From positions 124,001 to 188,000 of the forward strand of contig NZ_BBIS01000012.1 in the NCBI RefSeq assembly GCF_000730605.1: 64,000 nucleotides of DNA, in the 5' to 3' direction. How positions within the stretch are numbered: the stretch's first letter is position 1; each line of letters opens with the position of its first letter. The stretch comes from Pseudomonas monteilii NBRC 103158 = DSM 14164 (GTDB taxonomy: Bacteria; Pseudomonadota; Gammaproteobacteria; Pseudomonadales; Pseudomonadaceae). The translations under genes and the position numbers were made by a program. This document shows positions 55,230 to 64,000 of this stretch, in pieces. The notes beneath the pieces are model-generated. The model did not search any database. It was given only the letters and a program-made list of their open reading frames with translations, and had not been told where the DNA came from.

Positions 55230-56066
55230 ATGTCGAACCATTCGTACTTCGCCCCCCACGGTGGGCACCCGGCTCAAACCGAGCTGCTGACTGACCGTGC
55301 CATGTTCACCGAAGCCTATGCCGTTATCCCTAAAGGCGTGATGCGTGACATCGTCACCAGCCACCTGCCGTTCTGGGACAAGATGCGCATGTGGGTCATT
55401 GCCCGCCCACTGACCGGTTTTGCCGAAACCTTCTCCCAGTACATCGTCGAAGTGGCCCCGGAAGGCGGCAGCGAGCGCCCAGAGCTGGACCCGAACGCCG
55501 AAGCCGTGGTGTTCATCGTCGAAGGCGAGCTGGACATCACCGTCGAAGGCAAGCATCACACCCTGGTACCGGGCGGCTACGCCTTCCTGGCCCCGGGCGC
55601 CGAGTGGAGCCTGCGCAACAACAGCAAGTCCAACGTCACCTTCCACTGGCTGCGCAAGCACTACCAGAAGGTTGAAGGCCTGGACGTACCTGAGTCGTTC
55701 GTTACCCACCGCGACAACGCCACCGTCATCGAAATGCCGGGCACCGAAGGCCGCTGGGTCACTACCCGCTTCGTCGACATGGCCGACATGCGCCACGACA
55801 TGCACGTGAACATCGTCACCTTCCAGCCGGGCGGCGTCATCCCGTTCGCGGAAACCCACGTGATGGAACACGGCCTGTACGTGCTGGAAGGCAAGGCGGT
55901 GTACCGCCTGAACCAGGACTGGGTCGAAGTCGAAGCCGGCGACTTCATGTGGCTGCGCGCCTTCTGCCCGCAAGCCTGCTACGCCGGCGGCCCAGGCAAG
56001 TTCAGCTACCTGCTGTACAAGGACGTGAACCGTCATGTGCATTTGACGCTGAATCCTAAGCGCTAA
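55230..56066 (+). CDS. allE: (S)-ureidoglycine aminohydrolase-like bicupin
   Basis: 278 aa from ATG 55230 (MSNHSYFAPHGGHPAQT), with GGGGAGAGAACAA upstream. Two cupin domains: EAVVFIVEGELDITVEGKHH in the first, and GGVIPFAETHVMEHGLYVLEGKAVYRLNQDWVEVEAGDFMWL in the second with the metal-ligand set. AllE/UGHY enzymes release ammonia from (S)-ureidoglycine in purine degradation. No other ureide gene is in the window, so its context is unusual. A terminator follows. Confidence 0.85.
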   Translation: MSNHSYFAPHGGHPAQTELLTDRAMFTEAYAVIPKGVMRDIVTSHLPFWDKMRMWVIARPLTGFAETFSQYIVEVAPEGGSERPELDPNAEAVVFIVEGELDITVEGKHHTLVPGGYAFLAPGAEWSLRNNSKSNVTFHWLRKHYQKVEGLDVPESFVTHRDNATVIEMPGTEGRWVTTRFVDMADMRHDMHVNIVTFQPGGVIPFAETHVMEHGLYVLEGKAVYRLNQDWVEVEAGDFMWLRAFCPQACYAGGPGKFSYLLYKDVNRHVHLTLNPKR

Positions 56067-56084
56067 GCATCAGGCTGATGCCCT

Positions 56085-56114
56085 AAGCCCGCCAATCTGG
56101 CGGGCTTTCTGTTT
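56085..56114 (+). terminator. Intrinsic terminator after allE
   Basis: GCCCGCCA-ATC-TGGCGGGC followed by TTTCTGTTT forms a GC-rich stem with a T tract, 19 nt after the stop. Confidence 0.88.
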
Positions 56115-56156
56115 GCCGCGCATACTGAAACACCCATCCCCCGCACGGTACCGGCT

Positions 56157-56756
56157 ATGCCCCGCGGCCTGCTGCTTACCCTCCTGTTGCTCTGCCCCCC
56201 TGCCCTGGCCGCCGATGCCTGGAACCTCGCCTACGACCGCGAAGGCATCCGCGTGTACCTCAGTGGCGTGCCCGACTCGCCCTACCAGCAGTTTCGCGGT
56301 GTGAGCACCATGAAAGCCAGCGTGCGCACACTCACCGACCTGCAGGAGAACCTGCGGGTGGCCTGCAAGTGGCTGTATGCCTGTGACCAGATGCGCCTGC
56401 TGGACGTGGACGGTGCCAATACCTGGGTGTACCTGACCACCAACCTGCCCTGGCCGACGATGCCACGGGACATTGTGTTGAAGGTGAGCAGCGAACGCCT
56501 GGATGACGGTACGCTGTTGCGGCACCTGAGCGCTGAGCCCGACAGGATTCCCAAGGTTGACGGGTTGATCCGTGTGCAGCGCCTGAGTGGTGAATGGCGA
56601 ATGAAACCGTTGGGTGAGCGGTTGACCGAAGTGACGTACCAGTTGCAAGCCGACCCGGCCGGAGATGTGCCGGGCTGGCTTGCCAATCGGTTCGTGGTGG
56701 ATGCGCCGGTGGTGACGTTGCGTACGTTGCGGGCTGTTGCTGAGCGCCAGCCCTGA
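56157..56756 (+). CDS. START domain secreted protein
   Basis: 199 aa with a signal peptide (MPRGLLLTLLLLCPPALAAD). START-like lipid-binding fold: WNLAYDREGIRVYLSGVPDS, YACDQMRLLDVDGANTWVYLTTNLPWPTMPRDI and TYQLQADPAGDVPGWLANRFVVDAPVVTLRTLR are typical of bacterial START proteins. Predicted periplasmic; ligand unknown. It has a separate transcript after the allE terminator. Confidence 0.85.
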   Translation: MPRGLLLTLLLLCPPALAADAWNLAYDREGIRVYLSGVPDSPYQQFRGVSTMKASVRTLTDLQENLRVACKWLYACDQMRLLDVDGANTWVYLTTNLPWPTMPRDIVLKVSSERLDDGTLLRHLSAEPDRIPKVDGLIRVQRLSGEWRMKPLGERLTEVTYQLQADPAGDVPGWLANRFVVDAPVVTLRTLRAVAERQP

Positions 56757-57199
56757 GATGTCACCGGGCCTGAGCGAGCCCTTGTAGGAGCGCGTTAACG
56801 CTTGAGCACTCGGCCCTCTTCCGGCGCAGTGCTTTACGCGTTGCACGTTTGATGAATCGTCAATCTCTTATTCTTTTTTTGTAAAACTTCCACACCCCGC
56901 AGCGCACCAACAAGTGGGTGCCAAGGTGCAGGTTTGATGGCATTTAAATGATGAGAGCGCAGGCAATAACAAAAAATCAAACTAACGCCCGATGCAACTT
57001 CGCAGCGGACTTTCTTATTGTTTGAACGCACCTTCAGAACGTGCGCCTGAAACCATCCCGCGAAAGCCGTTTCATTCTGCCAGCGGCCCAGGTCAAGCGA
57101 AACGCTACAGAATGCACACCGGCAAAGGGATTTTTTGCAGAGTGAAAAGCTTGGGTGACAGTTTGCGCAGTGCGCCTGTCAAAAGGCCTGACCCAGCGG
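56757..57199. other. AT-rich spacer without an assignable gene
   Basis: It begins with a REP-like half (TGTAGGAGCGCGTTAACGC near 56783), then a region distinctly richer in A/T runs (56860-57000). The only frames present have no Shine-Dalgarno and Cys/His-rich, unlikely products. No RNA structure was recognised. Confidence 0.5.
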
Positions 57200-57622
57200 T
57201 CACATCTTGTAGCTCGAGAGCAGGATGCTGGTCTCGGTATTCTCGATGTGCGGGATTGACCGAATGGTGTTGAGCGCCCGGTCGAAGGCTTCGAGGGTGT
57301 CGGCGCGCAGCTCTGCCATCAGGTCCCAGCGGCCATTGGTGGTATGGATGGCCACCACGTTGGGGTGCCCGCGCAGCGCGTGCTTGACCTCTGCGGCGTG
57401 GTGGCCGCTGATGCCGATGCTGGTGATTGCCCGCACGCCCTGCTCCAGCACGTCGGAGCGCAGGCGTACCGTGTAGCCAATGATCACGCCCTGCTCTTCG
57501 AGCCGGGTAATGCGGTTTTGCACGGTTGCCCTGGCCACCTTGAGCTTCTTCGCCAGGGTCAACACAGGAGTACGTGCATTGTCCCGCAACAGCGCAATCA
57601 GTTCCCGATCGATCGTATCCAT
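57200..57622 (-). CDS. Lrp/AsnC family transcriptional regulator
   Basis: 140 aa from ATG 57622 (MDTIDRELIALLRDN). N-terminal HTH TLAKKLKVARATVQNRITRLEEQGVIIG, then the RAM ligand domain with GRWDLMAELRADTLEAFDRALNTIRSIPHIENTETSILL. Divergent from ornithine cyclodeaminase, so it is likely the local amino-acid-responsive regulator. The frame upstream (MAGV) may add four residues. Confidence 0.9.
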   Translation of the reverse strand: MDTIDRELIALLRDNARTPVLTLAKKLKVARATVQNRITRLEEQGVIIGYTVRLRSDVLEQGVRAITSIGISGHHAAEVKHALRGHPNVVAIHTTNGRWDLMAELRADTLEAFDRALNTIRSIPHIENTETSILLSSYKM

Positions 57623-57643
57623 AACGCCTGCCAATAGTCAGAT

Positions 57644-57661
57644 TGCTACTTTGGGGTAGCA
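57644..57661. promoter_or_regulatory. Candidate Lrp-type operator upstream of ocd
   Basis: A perfect inverted repeat TGCTAC-TTTGGG-GTAGCA is flanked by direct repeats of AGATTG, in the divergent spacer between the Lrp-type gene and ornithine cyclodeaminase. It is 22 bp from the regulator start and 145 bp from ocd. Confidence 0.5.
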
Positions 57662-57805
57662 GATTGTCTAGAAAGTTGATGAAACTGGCAACCTGCATTC
57701 TTCCGATTGACGCAACCTTTCATCAAAATGTTCATGCCACTTCAACAATTTAAGCGTGCCGCCTGCCGTGACCGGGGCGACCGCACAATAACAAGGTGCA
57801 AGAGC

Positions 57806-58858
57806 ATGACGTATTTCATTGATGTTCCAACCATGTCGGACTTGGTACATGACATTGGCGTAGCGCCGTTCATAGGTGAACTGGCTGAGGCCATGCGTGA
57901 AGACTTCAAACGCTGGCAAGAGTTTGATAAGTCTGCGCGTGTTGCCAGCCATTCGGAAGTGGGTGTTATCGAATTGATGCCGGTTGCCGACAACAGCCGC
58001 TATGCCTTCAAATACGTTAACGGCCACCCGGCCAATACTGCCCGTGACCTGCATACGGTAATGGCCTTTGGCGTGCTGGCCGATGTCGACACCGGCTACC
58101 CAGTGCTGCTGTCCGAACTGACCATCGCCACCGCCTTGCGCACCGCCGCCACCTCGTTGATGGCCGCGCAGGCACTGGCGCGGCCGAACGCGCGCAAGAT
58201 GGCGCTGATAGGCAACGGCGCACAAAGCGAATTCCAGGCGCTTGCCTTCCATAAGCACTTGGGCATCGAAGAAATCGTTGCGTACGACACCGACCCGCTG
58301 GCCACCGCCAAGCTGATTGCCAACCTCAAGGAATACAGCGGCCTCACGATCCGCCGGGCCGGCTCGGTAGCCGAAGCCGTGAAAGGCGCGGATATCATCA
58401 CCACTGTTACCGCCGACAAGGCCTACGCCACCATCATCACCCCCGACATGCTCGAACCCGGCATGCACCTGAATGCCGTGGGCGGCGACTGCCCGGGCAA
58501 GACCGAGCTGCACGCTGATGTACTGCGCAACGCCCGCGTGTTCGTCGAGTACGAACCACAAACCCGTGTTGAAGGCGACATCCAGCAACTGCCGGCGGAC
58601 TTCCCTGTCGTCGACCTGTGGCGTGTACTGCGCGGCGAAACCGAGGGGCGCCAGAGTGACAGCCAGGTCACCGTGTTCGATTCGGTGGGCTTCGCCCTGG
58701 AAGATTACACCGTACTACGTTACGTACTACAGCAAGCTGAAAAACGCGGCATGGGCTCGAAGATCGACCTGGTGCCGTGGGTGGAAAACGACCCGAAAGA
58801 CCTGTTCAGCCACACCCGTGGCCGCGCTGGCAAAAACCGCATCCGACGCGTTGCCTAA
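57806..58858 (+). CDS. Ornithine cyclodeaminase
   Basis: 350 aa from ATG 57806 (MTYFIDVPTMSDLVHDIGV). NAD-binding IGNGAQSEFQALAFHKHLG, LTIATALRTAATSLMAAQAL, ITTVTADKAYATIITPDML and VGGDCPGKTELHADVL match ornithine cyclodeaminase/mu-crystallin. It makes proline from ornithine with NAD. The long-form C-terminal extension (QQAEKRGMGSKIDLVPWV) is typical of Pseudomonas OCD. Divergent from an Lrp regulator. Confidence 0.92.
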   Translation: MTYFIDVPTMSDLVHDIGVAPFIGELAEAMREDFKRWQEFDKSARVASHSEVGVIELMPVADNSRYAFKYVNGHPANTARDLHTVMAFGVLADVDTGYPVLLSELTIATALRTAATSLMAAQALARPNARKMALIGNGAQSEFQALAFHKHLGIEEIVAYDTDPLATAKLIANLKEYSGLTIRRAGSVAEAVKGADIITTVTADKAYATIITPDMLEPGMHLNAVGGDCPGKTELHADVLRNARVFVEYEPQTRVEGDIQQLPADFPVVDLWRVLRGETEGRQSDSQVTVFDSVGFALEDYTVLRYVLQQAEKRGMGSKIDLVPWVENDPKDLFSHTRGRAGKNRIRRVA

Positions 58859-59100
58859 CCCAAACTCGGTATTCCCCAACAACGGGTTCTCCACCCACCC
58901 CGGGGGGCACATCGTGATTTACTCAGCAGATCTGTCAGTCTGCCGGTAACGCCATCGAGCTGTCCGGGCGTGACGGGCGTATTCTGGCGCTATCACGCAA
59001 GGCCGTCGACAGGACGATCGCGGGCATTCACCTGTCGGCGAGAAGGCTGCGGCCTGACCACTGACGCGGTCGGTGTAGGAGCGCCATGTCGTCAGACACG

Positions 59101-59994
59101 CTATATCCCACCGCCCGCCAGCAGTTGCGTCATCACCTCGGCCAACGCCTTGACCATCATATCCGCCGTCGGCCGATGCACGATGACGATTTCATAACTG
59201 TCGACCTCCGGCAGCCCCTGCCCCAACCCCAGCACCCGATGCTCGCCAGTGGCCGCCCTTGGCGGTAGCAGGCTGACGCCCATGCCATCGGCCACTGCCG
59301 CCTGGATACCGCTGAGGCTGGAACTGGTGAAACTGATGCGCCAGCGCCGCCCCATGCCTTCGATGGCGTTGATCATGTCCTCGCGGTACAGCCCACGCGG
59401 CGGGAAGGTCACCAAAGGGATCGGGTCCAGCTCGAAGGCGGGGGTGCGCGCACTGTCGATCCATTGCAGGCGCTCGGGCCAGCAGGCCACGCCCTCGCGG
59501 GTGTTGCGCCGCTGCTTGAGCAACACCAGGTCGAGCTCACCGTTGTCGTAGGCCTGGCTGAGGTCGCGGCACAGACCACTGGTCACTTCCAGCTTCACCT
59601 GCGGGTGCAGGCGGCTGAAGGCCGACAGCGCATTGGTGGTGCGCCCGCCAACGAAGTCTTCGGGCACACCAAGGCGCACGGTGGTGCCCACCATCGCCCC
59701 GGCCAGGGCTTCGAGCATCTGGTCGTTCAAGGCCAGCATGTGCCGGGCGTAGCCGAGCAAGGTTTGCCCGGCATCGGTGGGCAGCACATCGCGGTTGCCC
59801 CGCACCAGCAAACGGTGGCCGACCATGTCTTCCAGGCGGCGTACCTTCTGGCTGATGGTCGACTGTGTCGAGTGCAGGCGAGCGGCAGCGGTGGTGAAGC
59901 TGCCGCAATCGGCCACCACCACAATGGCGCGTAGCAGGTCGAGGTCGAACAGCGCCCTATTCGATTTCACGCTAATGGACATCTGGGTATTCAA
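59101..59994 (-). CDS. LysR family transcriptional regulator
   Basis: 297 aa. HTH SFTTAAARLHSTQSTISQKVRRLEDMVG near residues 33-60, followed by a substrate-binding domain. It lies 32 nt after the gamma-glutamyltransferase gene on the same strand, so it may be in that operon, and is convergent with ornithine cyclodeaminase. Targets unknown. Confidence 0.87.
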   Translation of the reverse strand: MNTQMSISVKSNRALFDLDLLRAIVVVADCGSFTTAAARLHSTQSTISQKVRRLEDMVGHRLLVRGNRDVLPTDAGQTLLGYARHMLALNDQMLEALAGAMVGTTVRLGVPEDFVGGRTTNALSAFSRLHPQVKLEVTSGLCRDLSQAYDNGELDLVLLKQRRNTREGVACWPERLQWIDSARTPAFELDPIPLVTFPPRGLYREDMINAIEGMGRRWRISFTSSSLSGIQAAVADGMGVSLLPPRAATGEHRVLGLGQGLPEVDSYEIVIVHRPTADMMVKALAEVMTQLLAGGGI

Positions 59995-60026
59995 CTACTG
60001 AATGGCAAGACTGCGTTCTATCACGG

Positions 60027-61817
60027 CTAGTCGCCAAGGGCCACACCTTCACGCCGCGGGTCAGCCCCGCCCGACCAACCCTCGCCACTGCGCTGGATGA
60101 TCTGCATACCGCTGGTCATGGTCATGGGCGTTACCTCGTGCCCCCAGGCTGCCAACTGCCGGATCAGCGCCGGGCTGCTCAGCCCCGCTTCCACCTCGGT
60201 GCCAGCATTGCGGCTGCCAAAGTTGGGCAAGCCTGCGGCCTGTTGCGGGTCGAGCTGCCAATCCAGCAAGCCAACCAACGCCTTGTTCACATAGCCGATG
60301 ATCTGCGAGCCGCCCGGTGACCCCAGGCTGGCCACCAGATCGCCCGAGGCTCGCGAGAACACCAGCGTGGGTGCCATGGCCGACAGCGGCCGCTTGCCCG
60401 GCTGTACCCGGTTGGCCACGGGTTTGCCATGCTCCTGCGCAATGAACGAGAAGTCAGTGAGGTGGTTGTTGAGCAGGAAGCCCTTGACCATCAGGTGCGA
60501 GCCGAACGCCGCCTCCACCGAGGTGGTCATGGCCAGGGCCTGGCCGCTGTCATCCACCGCGCTGAGGTGCGAGGTGGAAATGCGCAATGGCGAGCGATCC
60601 GGGGCCAGGGCCAAGTCGGCGCCCTGGGGTTGGCCCGGGCGAGCCCGTTTCATGCTGTGTTCGCCAATCTGCGCTGCACGGCTGGCCAGGTAGTTGGCGT
60701 CGGTAAGCGCCTTGACCGGGACCGGCACGTAATCGCTGTCGGCCAGGTATTGTGCGCGGTCGGCATAGGCCAAACGCTCAGCCTCGGCGATCAGGTGCAC
60801 GGCCAGTGGTAATGCCTCCAGGCCAGCCGGGGATGCATTCGCAAGCGGGCGCAACACTGCCAGATCGCGCTGCGGCGTGGCGCGCTGTACGGCTTCGAGA
60901 ATGCCCAGGGTCTGCAACACCGTCACCCCGCCCGAAGACGGCGGCGGCATGCCGCAGATGCGCCAGGCCTTATAGGGGCCGCACACGGGCTCGCGCTCTT
61001 TGGCCTGGTACTGCTGCAAGTCCTGCAACGAGAGGTAACCGGCATTGGCATGGCTGCGCACCGTGACCACGATGGCTTCGGCAATCTCGCCGGTATAGAA
61101 CGCGTCAGGGCCTTGCGCGGCAATCTGATCGAAAGCCTGCGCAAGCTCGGGGTTGCGCAGGATCGTTCCCACCGCCAGCGGCCTGCCCTGCTCATCCAGG
61201 AAGTAGCGGGCCATGGCCGGTGACCGGGCAATGAACGGGTCTCCGGCCAGCAGGGTGTGAAGGCGCTCGGACACCGGGAAACCGTTGCGTGCCAGCGCGA
61301 TGGCCGGCGCGAACAGATCGCGCCAGGGCAGCTTGCCGTGCTGATCGTGGGCCAGTTTCAAAGCACGCAGAACACCCGGCACGCCAACCGAGCGCCCGCC
61401 AATCTGCGCCGCCCTGAATGGCATCGGTGTGCCGTCGGCTTGCAGAAACAGCGTTTGCGTCACAGCCGCCGGTGCGGCCTCGCGGCCATCGAACGCCTGC
61501 ACGCGCTTCCCGTCCCAATAGAGGATGAATGCCCCGCCGCCAATACCGCTGGATTGCGGCTCGACCAAGGTCAGCACCATCTGCATCGCAATGGCCGCAT
61601 CGATGGCGCTGCCACCGGCACGCAACATTGCCCGCCCCGCTTCGCTGGCCAACGGGTTGGCTGCAGCAACCATATGGCGGCTGGCCTGCACGGGCCGCAA
61701 GCCTGTGCGGTAGCCAGAGGCCAGCTCGGGAGGTGCGGGCAGCACCTGGTCGGCACAGGCCAGGCCACTGGCGGCTACCAGGCAAAGGGCGCTGATCAGG
61801 GGTGGAAAGAAGTACAT
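60027..61817 (-). CDS. ggt: Gamma-glutamyltransferase, periplasmic proenzyme
   Basis: 596 aa from ATG 61817 (MYFFPPLISALCLVAAS); an ATG six bases earlier is equally open but sits only 4 nt from the AGGA. The signal peptide is followed by the large subunit (QPSSGIGGGAF-like PQSSGIGGGAFIL). The self-cleavage and nucleophile Thr lies in ISTSHLSAVDD near residue 410, and GSPGGSQIIGYVNKAL is in the small subunit. It transfers or hydrolyses gamma-glutamyl groups of glutathione. Lies 61 bp after pobA on the same strand. Confidence 0.92.
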   Translation of the reverse strand: MYFFPPLISALCLVAASGLACADQVLPAPPELASGYRTGLRPVQASRHMVAAANPLASEAGRAMLRAGGSAIDAAIAMQMVLTLVEPQSSGIGGGAFILYWDGKRVQAFDGREAAPAAVTQTLFLQADGTPMPFRAAQIGGRSVGVPGVLRALKLAHDQHGKLPWRDLFAPAIALARNGFPVSERLHTLLAGDPFIARSPAMARYFLDEQGRPLAVGTILRNPELAQAFDQIAAQGPDAFYTGEIAEAIVVTVRSHANAGYLSLQDLQQYQAKEREPVCGPYKAWRICGMPPPSSGGVTVLQTLGILEAVQRATPQRDLAVLRPLANASPAGLEALPLAVHLIAEAERLAYADRAQYLADSDYVPVPVKALTDANYLASRAAQIGEHSMKRARPGQPQGADLALAPDRSPLRISTSHLSAVDDSGQALAMTTSVEAAFGSHLMVKGFLLNNHLTDFSFIAQEHGKPVANRVQPGKRPLSAMAPTLVFSRASGDLVASLGSPGGSQIIGYVNKALVGLLDWQLDPQQAAGLPNFGSRNAGTEVEAGLSSPALIRQLAAWGHEVTPMTMTSGMQIIQRSGEGWSGGADPRREGVALGD

Positions 61818-61878
61818 CGGCATGCTTCCTGCGAACTTCAAAAGCCCCGAAGATACCCTGTCGTACCCCTGAAAAAAA

Positions 61879-63126
<1,248 letters not shown>

Positions 63127-63238
63127 TTAGGGTTTGCCCTTGCATTTTTACTGGCAAAAAAAGCTACCGAAGTGTGCTATTCCATCTAAAACCTGCACTT
63201 TTATAAAAAACGTTCGATTAACGGACAGGCTACCCCTG

Positions 63239-64000
63239 ATGAAATCCACCCTCCCCGGCGTTCCGTTGTTCAAGCTGTATGGCGAAAACCAGGCCTGGCC
63301 CGGCACCGACCTGCTGCACTGCGAATCGATCCCTGCGCGCAGCCGCCTGCACCACTGGGAGATCAAGCCACACCAGCATGCCGAGCTGTTCCAGTTGCTG
63401 TATGTACAGCGCGGCCAGGCTCAGGTGGAGATCGAAGGGTTGCGCAGCGCCATCGGCGAAGCGGCGATCCAGGTGGTGCCGCCGATGACCGTGCATGGCT
63501 TTCGCTTCAGCGCCGATATCCAGGGCTATGTGCTCACCTTCGGCACCGCGCTGGTGGCGAACCTGGAGCAGCGCCTGGGCATGCCGCTGGCGGTGCTGGC
63601 GCAACCTGCGTGCTACCCGCTTGGGCATGACCGTGTGCATCTGCGCAGCCTGATCGACACCTTGCAGCAGGAGTACCAAGGCAATGCCCCGGCGCGCGCG
63701 GCCATGCTTGAAGCGCTGGTGACCGCGCTGATGGTGTGGATCAACCGCCGCCAGCAACTGGGGCAGGCACCGCGTAACCGCGATGAACGCGACCGGCAGT
63801 TACTGGGGCAGTACCTGCGGCTGGTCGAGGCGCATTACCGCGAGCATCTGTCAGTAGAAGCTTTTGCCGCACGGCTGAACGTTCCAAGCCTGCAACTGAA
63901 CCAGCTGTGCAGGGCTTTGAGCGGGCAGACTGCGTTGCAGGTGGTACACCAACGGTTGCTGCTGGAGGCGCGGCGTAACCTGATTTATACGCGGATGAGT
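63239..64000 (+). CDS. pobR: PobR-like AraC family activator (partial, runs off the right edge)
   Basis: 254 residues are visible from ATG 63239 (MKSTLPGVPLFKLYGE), with the C-terminus beyond the window. The N-terminal cupin region has HHWEIKPHQHAELFQLLYVQRGQA, and the first HTH of the AraC domain appears as LSVEAFAARLNVPSLQLNQLCRALSG. Divergence from pobA makes it the probable 4-hydroxybenzoate-responsive activator. No frameshift is seen up to the edge. Confidence 0.88.
   Translation, partial: MKSTLPGVPLFKLYGENQAWPGTDLLHCESIPARSRLHHWEIKPHQHAELFQLLYVQRGQAQVEIEGLRSAIGEAAIQVVPPMTVHGFRFSADIQGYVLTFGTALVANLEQRLGMPLAVLAQPACYPLGHDRVHLRSLIDTLQQEYQGNAPARAAMLEALVTALMVWINRRQQLGQAPRNRDERDRQLLGQYLRLVEAHYREHLSVEAFAARLNVPSLQLNQLCRALSGQTALQVVHQRLLLEARRNLIYTRMS

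Noticed and set aside
56834..57031. 65-codon frame in the AT-rich spacer
   Set aside because: No initiation signal, Cys/His-rich random-like product.

Overview
The window is about 64 kb of GC-rich chromosome with dense, mostly co-oriented operons and the short palindromic repeats (REP) typical of pseudomonads. Gene content and order (malonate decarboxylase mdcABCDEGH-madLM, a B12-riboswitch cobW-cobN-chlD operon beside ilvE, pobA/pobR, and a giant MnxG-type multicopper oxidase) point to the Pseudomonas putida group, and the MnxG homologue suggests a manganese-oxidising strain resembling GB-1. Species assignment rests on recognition of gene order and proteins, not on a database search.

Layout. 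1-9.3 kb: a minus-strand operon of the giant multicopper oxidase mnxG, a beta-propeller protein and two SCO1/SenC copper chaperones, led by a near-consensus sigma-54 promoter. 9.5-10.3 kb: debris of a VasX-like type VI effector gene plus a REP hairpin. 10.3-17.5 kb: the complete malonate decarboxylase operon with its MadLM transporter; a REP is translated inside mdcB and a strong hairpin covers the mdcA ribosome binding site. 17.8-20.0 kb: an acyl-CoA degradation pair (3-hydroxyisobutyryl-CoA hydrolase-like and acyl-CoA dehydrogenase). 20.2-26.9 kb: LysR, DUF2790, TrmK, RidA, the rRNA hydroxylase RlhA, a VpsR-like sigma-54 activator and a small orphan protein.

27.0-33.9 kb: cobalt chelatase operon. 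The chelatase ATPase gene ends at a classical A_AAA_AAG slippery heptamer, and the -1 frame continues into a von Willebrand A domain. A single gene can therefore give both the small (ChlI-like) and the medium (ChlD) subunit. A cobalamin riboswitch precedes cobW, and a stem appears to hide the cobW Shine-Dalgarno sequence. 33.9-37.1 kb: an internally deleted glyoxalase, a conserved small protein, ilvE, and a PACE efflux pump divergent from its likely LysR regulator.

37.3-46.6 kb: an orphan RHS-core protein with an unrecognised AT-richer C-terminus, hyuB-hyuA with an AraC regulator, a DUF2950/DUF3300 pair and a VIT-like membrane protein. 46.7-50.8 kb: a small lipoprotein, a TorF-type porin, an EamA transporter remnant, a second RidA, small proteins and a GlxA-type regulator. 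50.8-56.8 kb: TetR, an SMP-30-like propeller, a sulfonate-type binding protein with an FMN monooxygenase and a (S)-ureidoglycine aminohydrolase-like bicupin, and a START protein. 57.2-64 kb: Lrp regulator divergent from ornithine cyclodeaminase, then LysR, gamma-glutamyltransferase, pobA and divergent pobR, which runs off the right edge. No rRNA, tRNA, CRISPR array or intact insertion sequence was seen.
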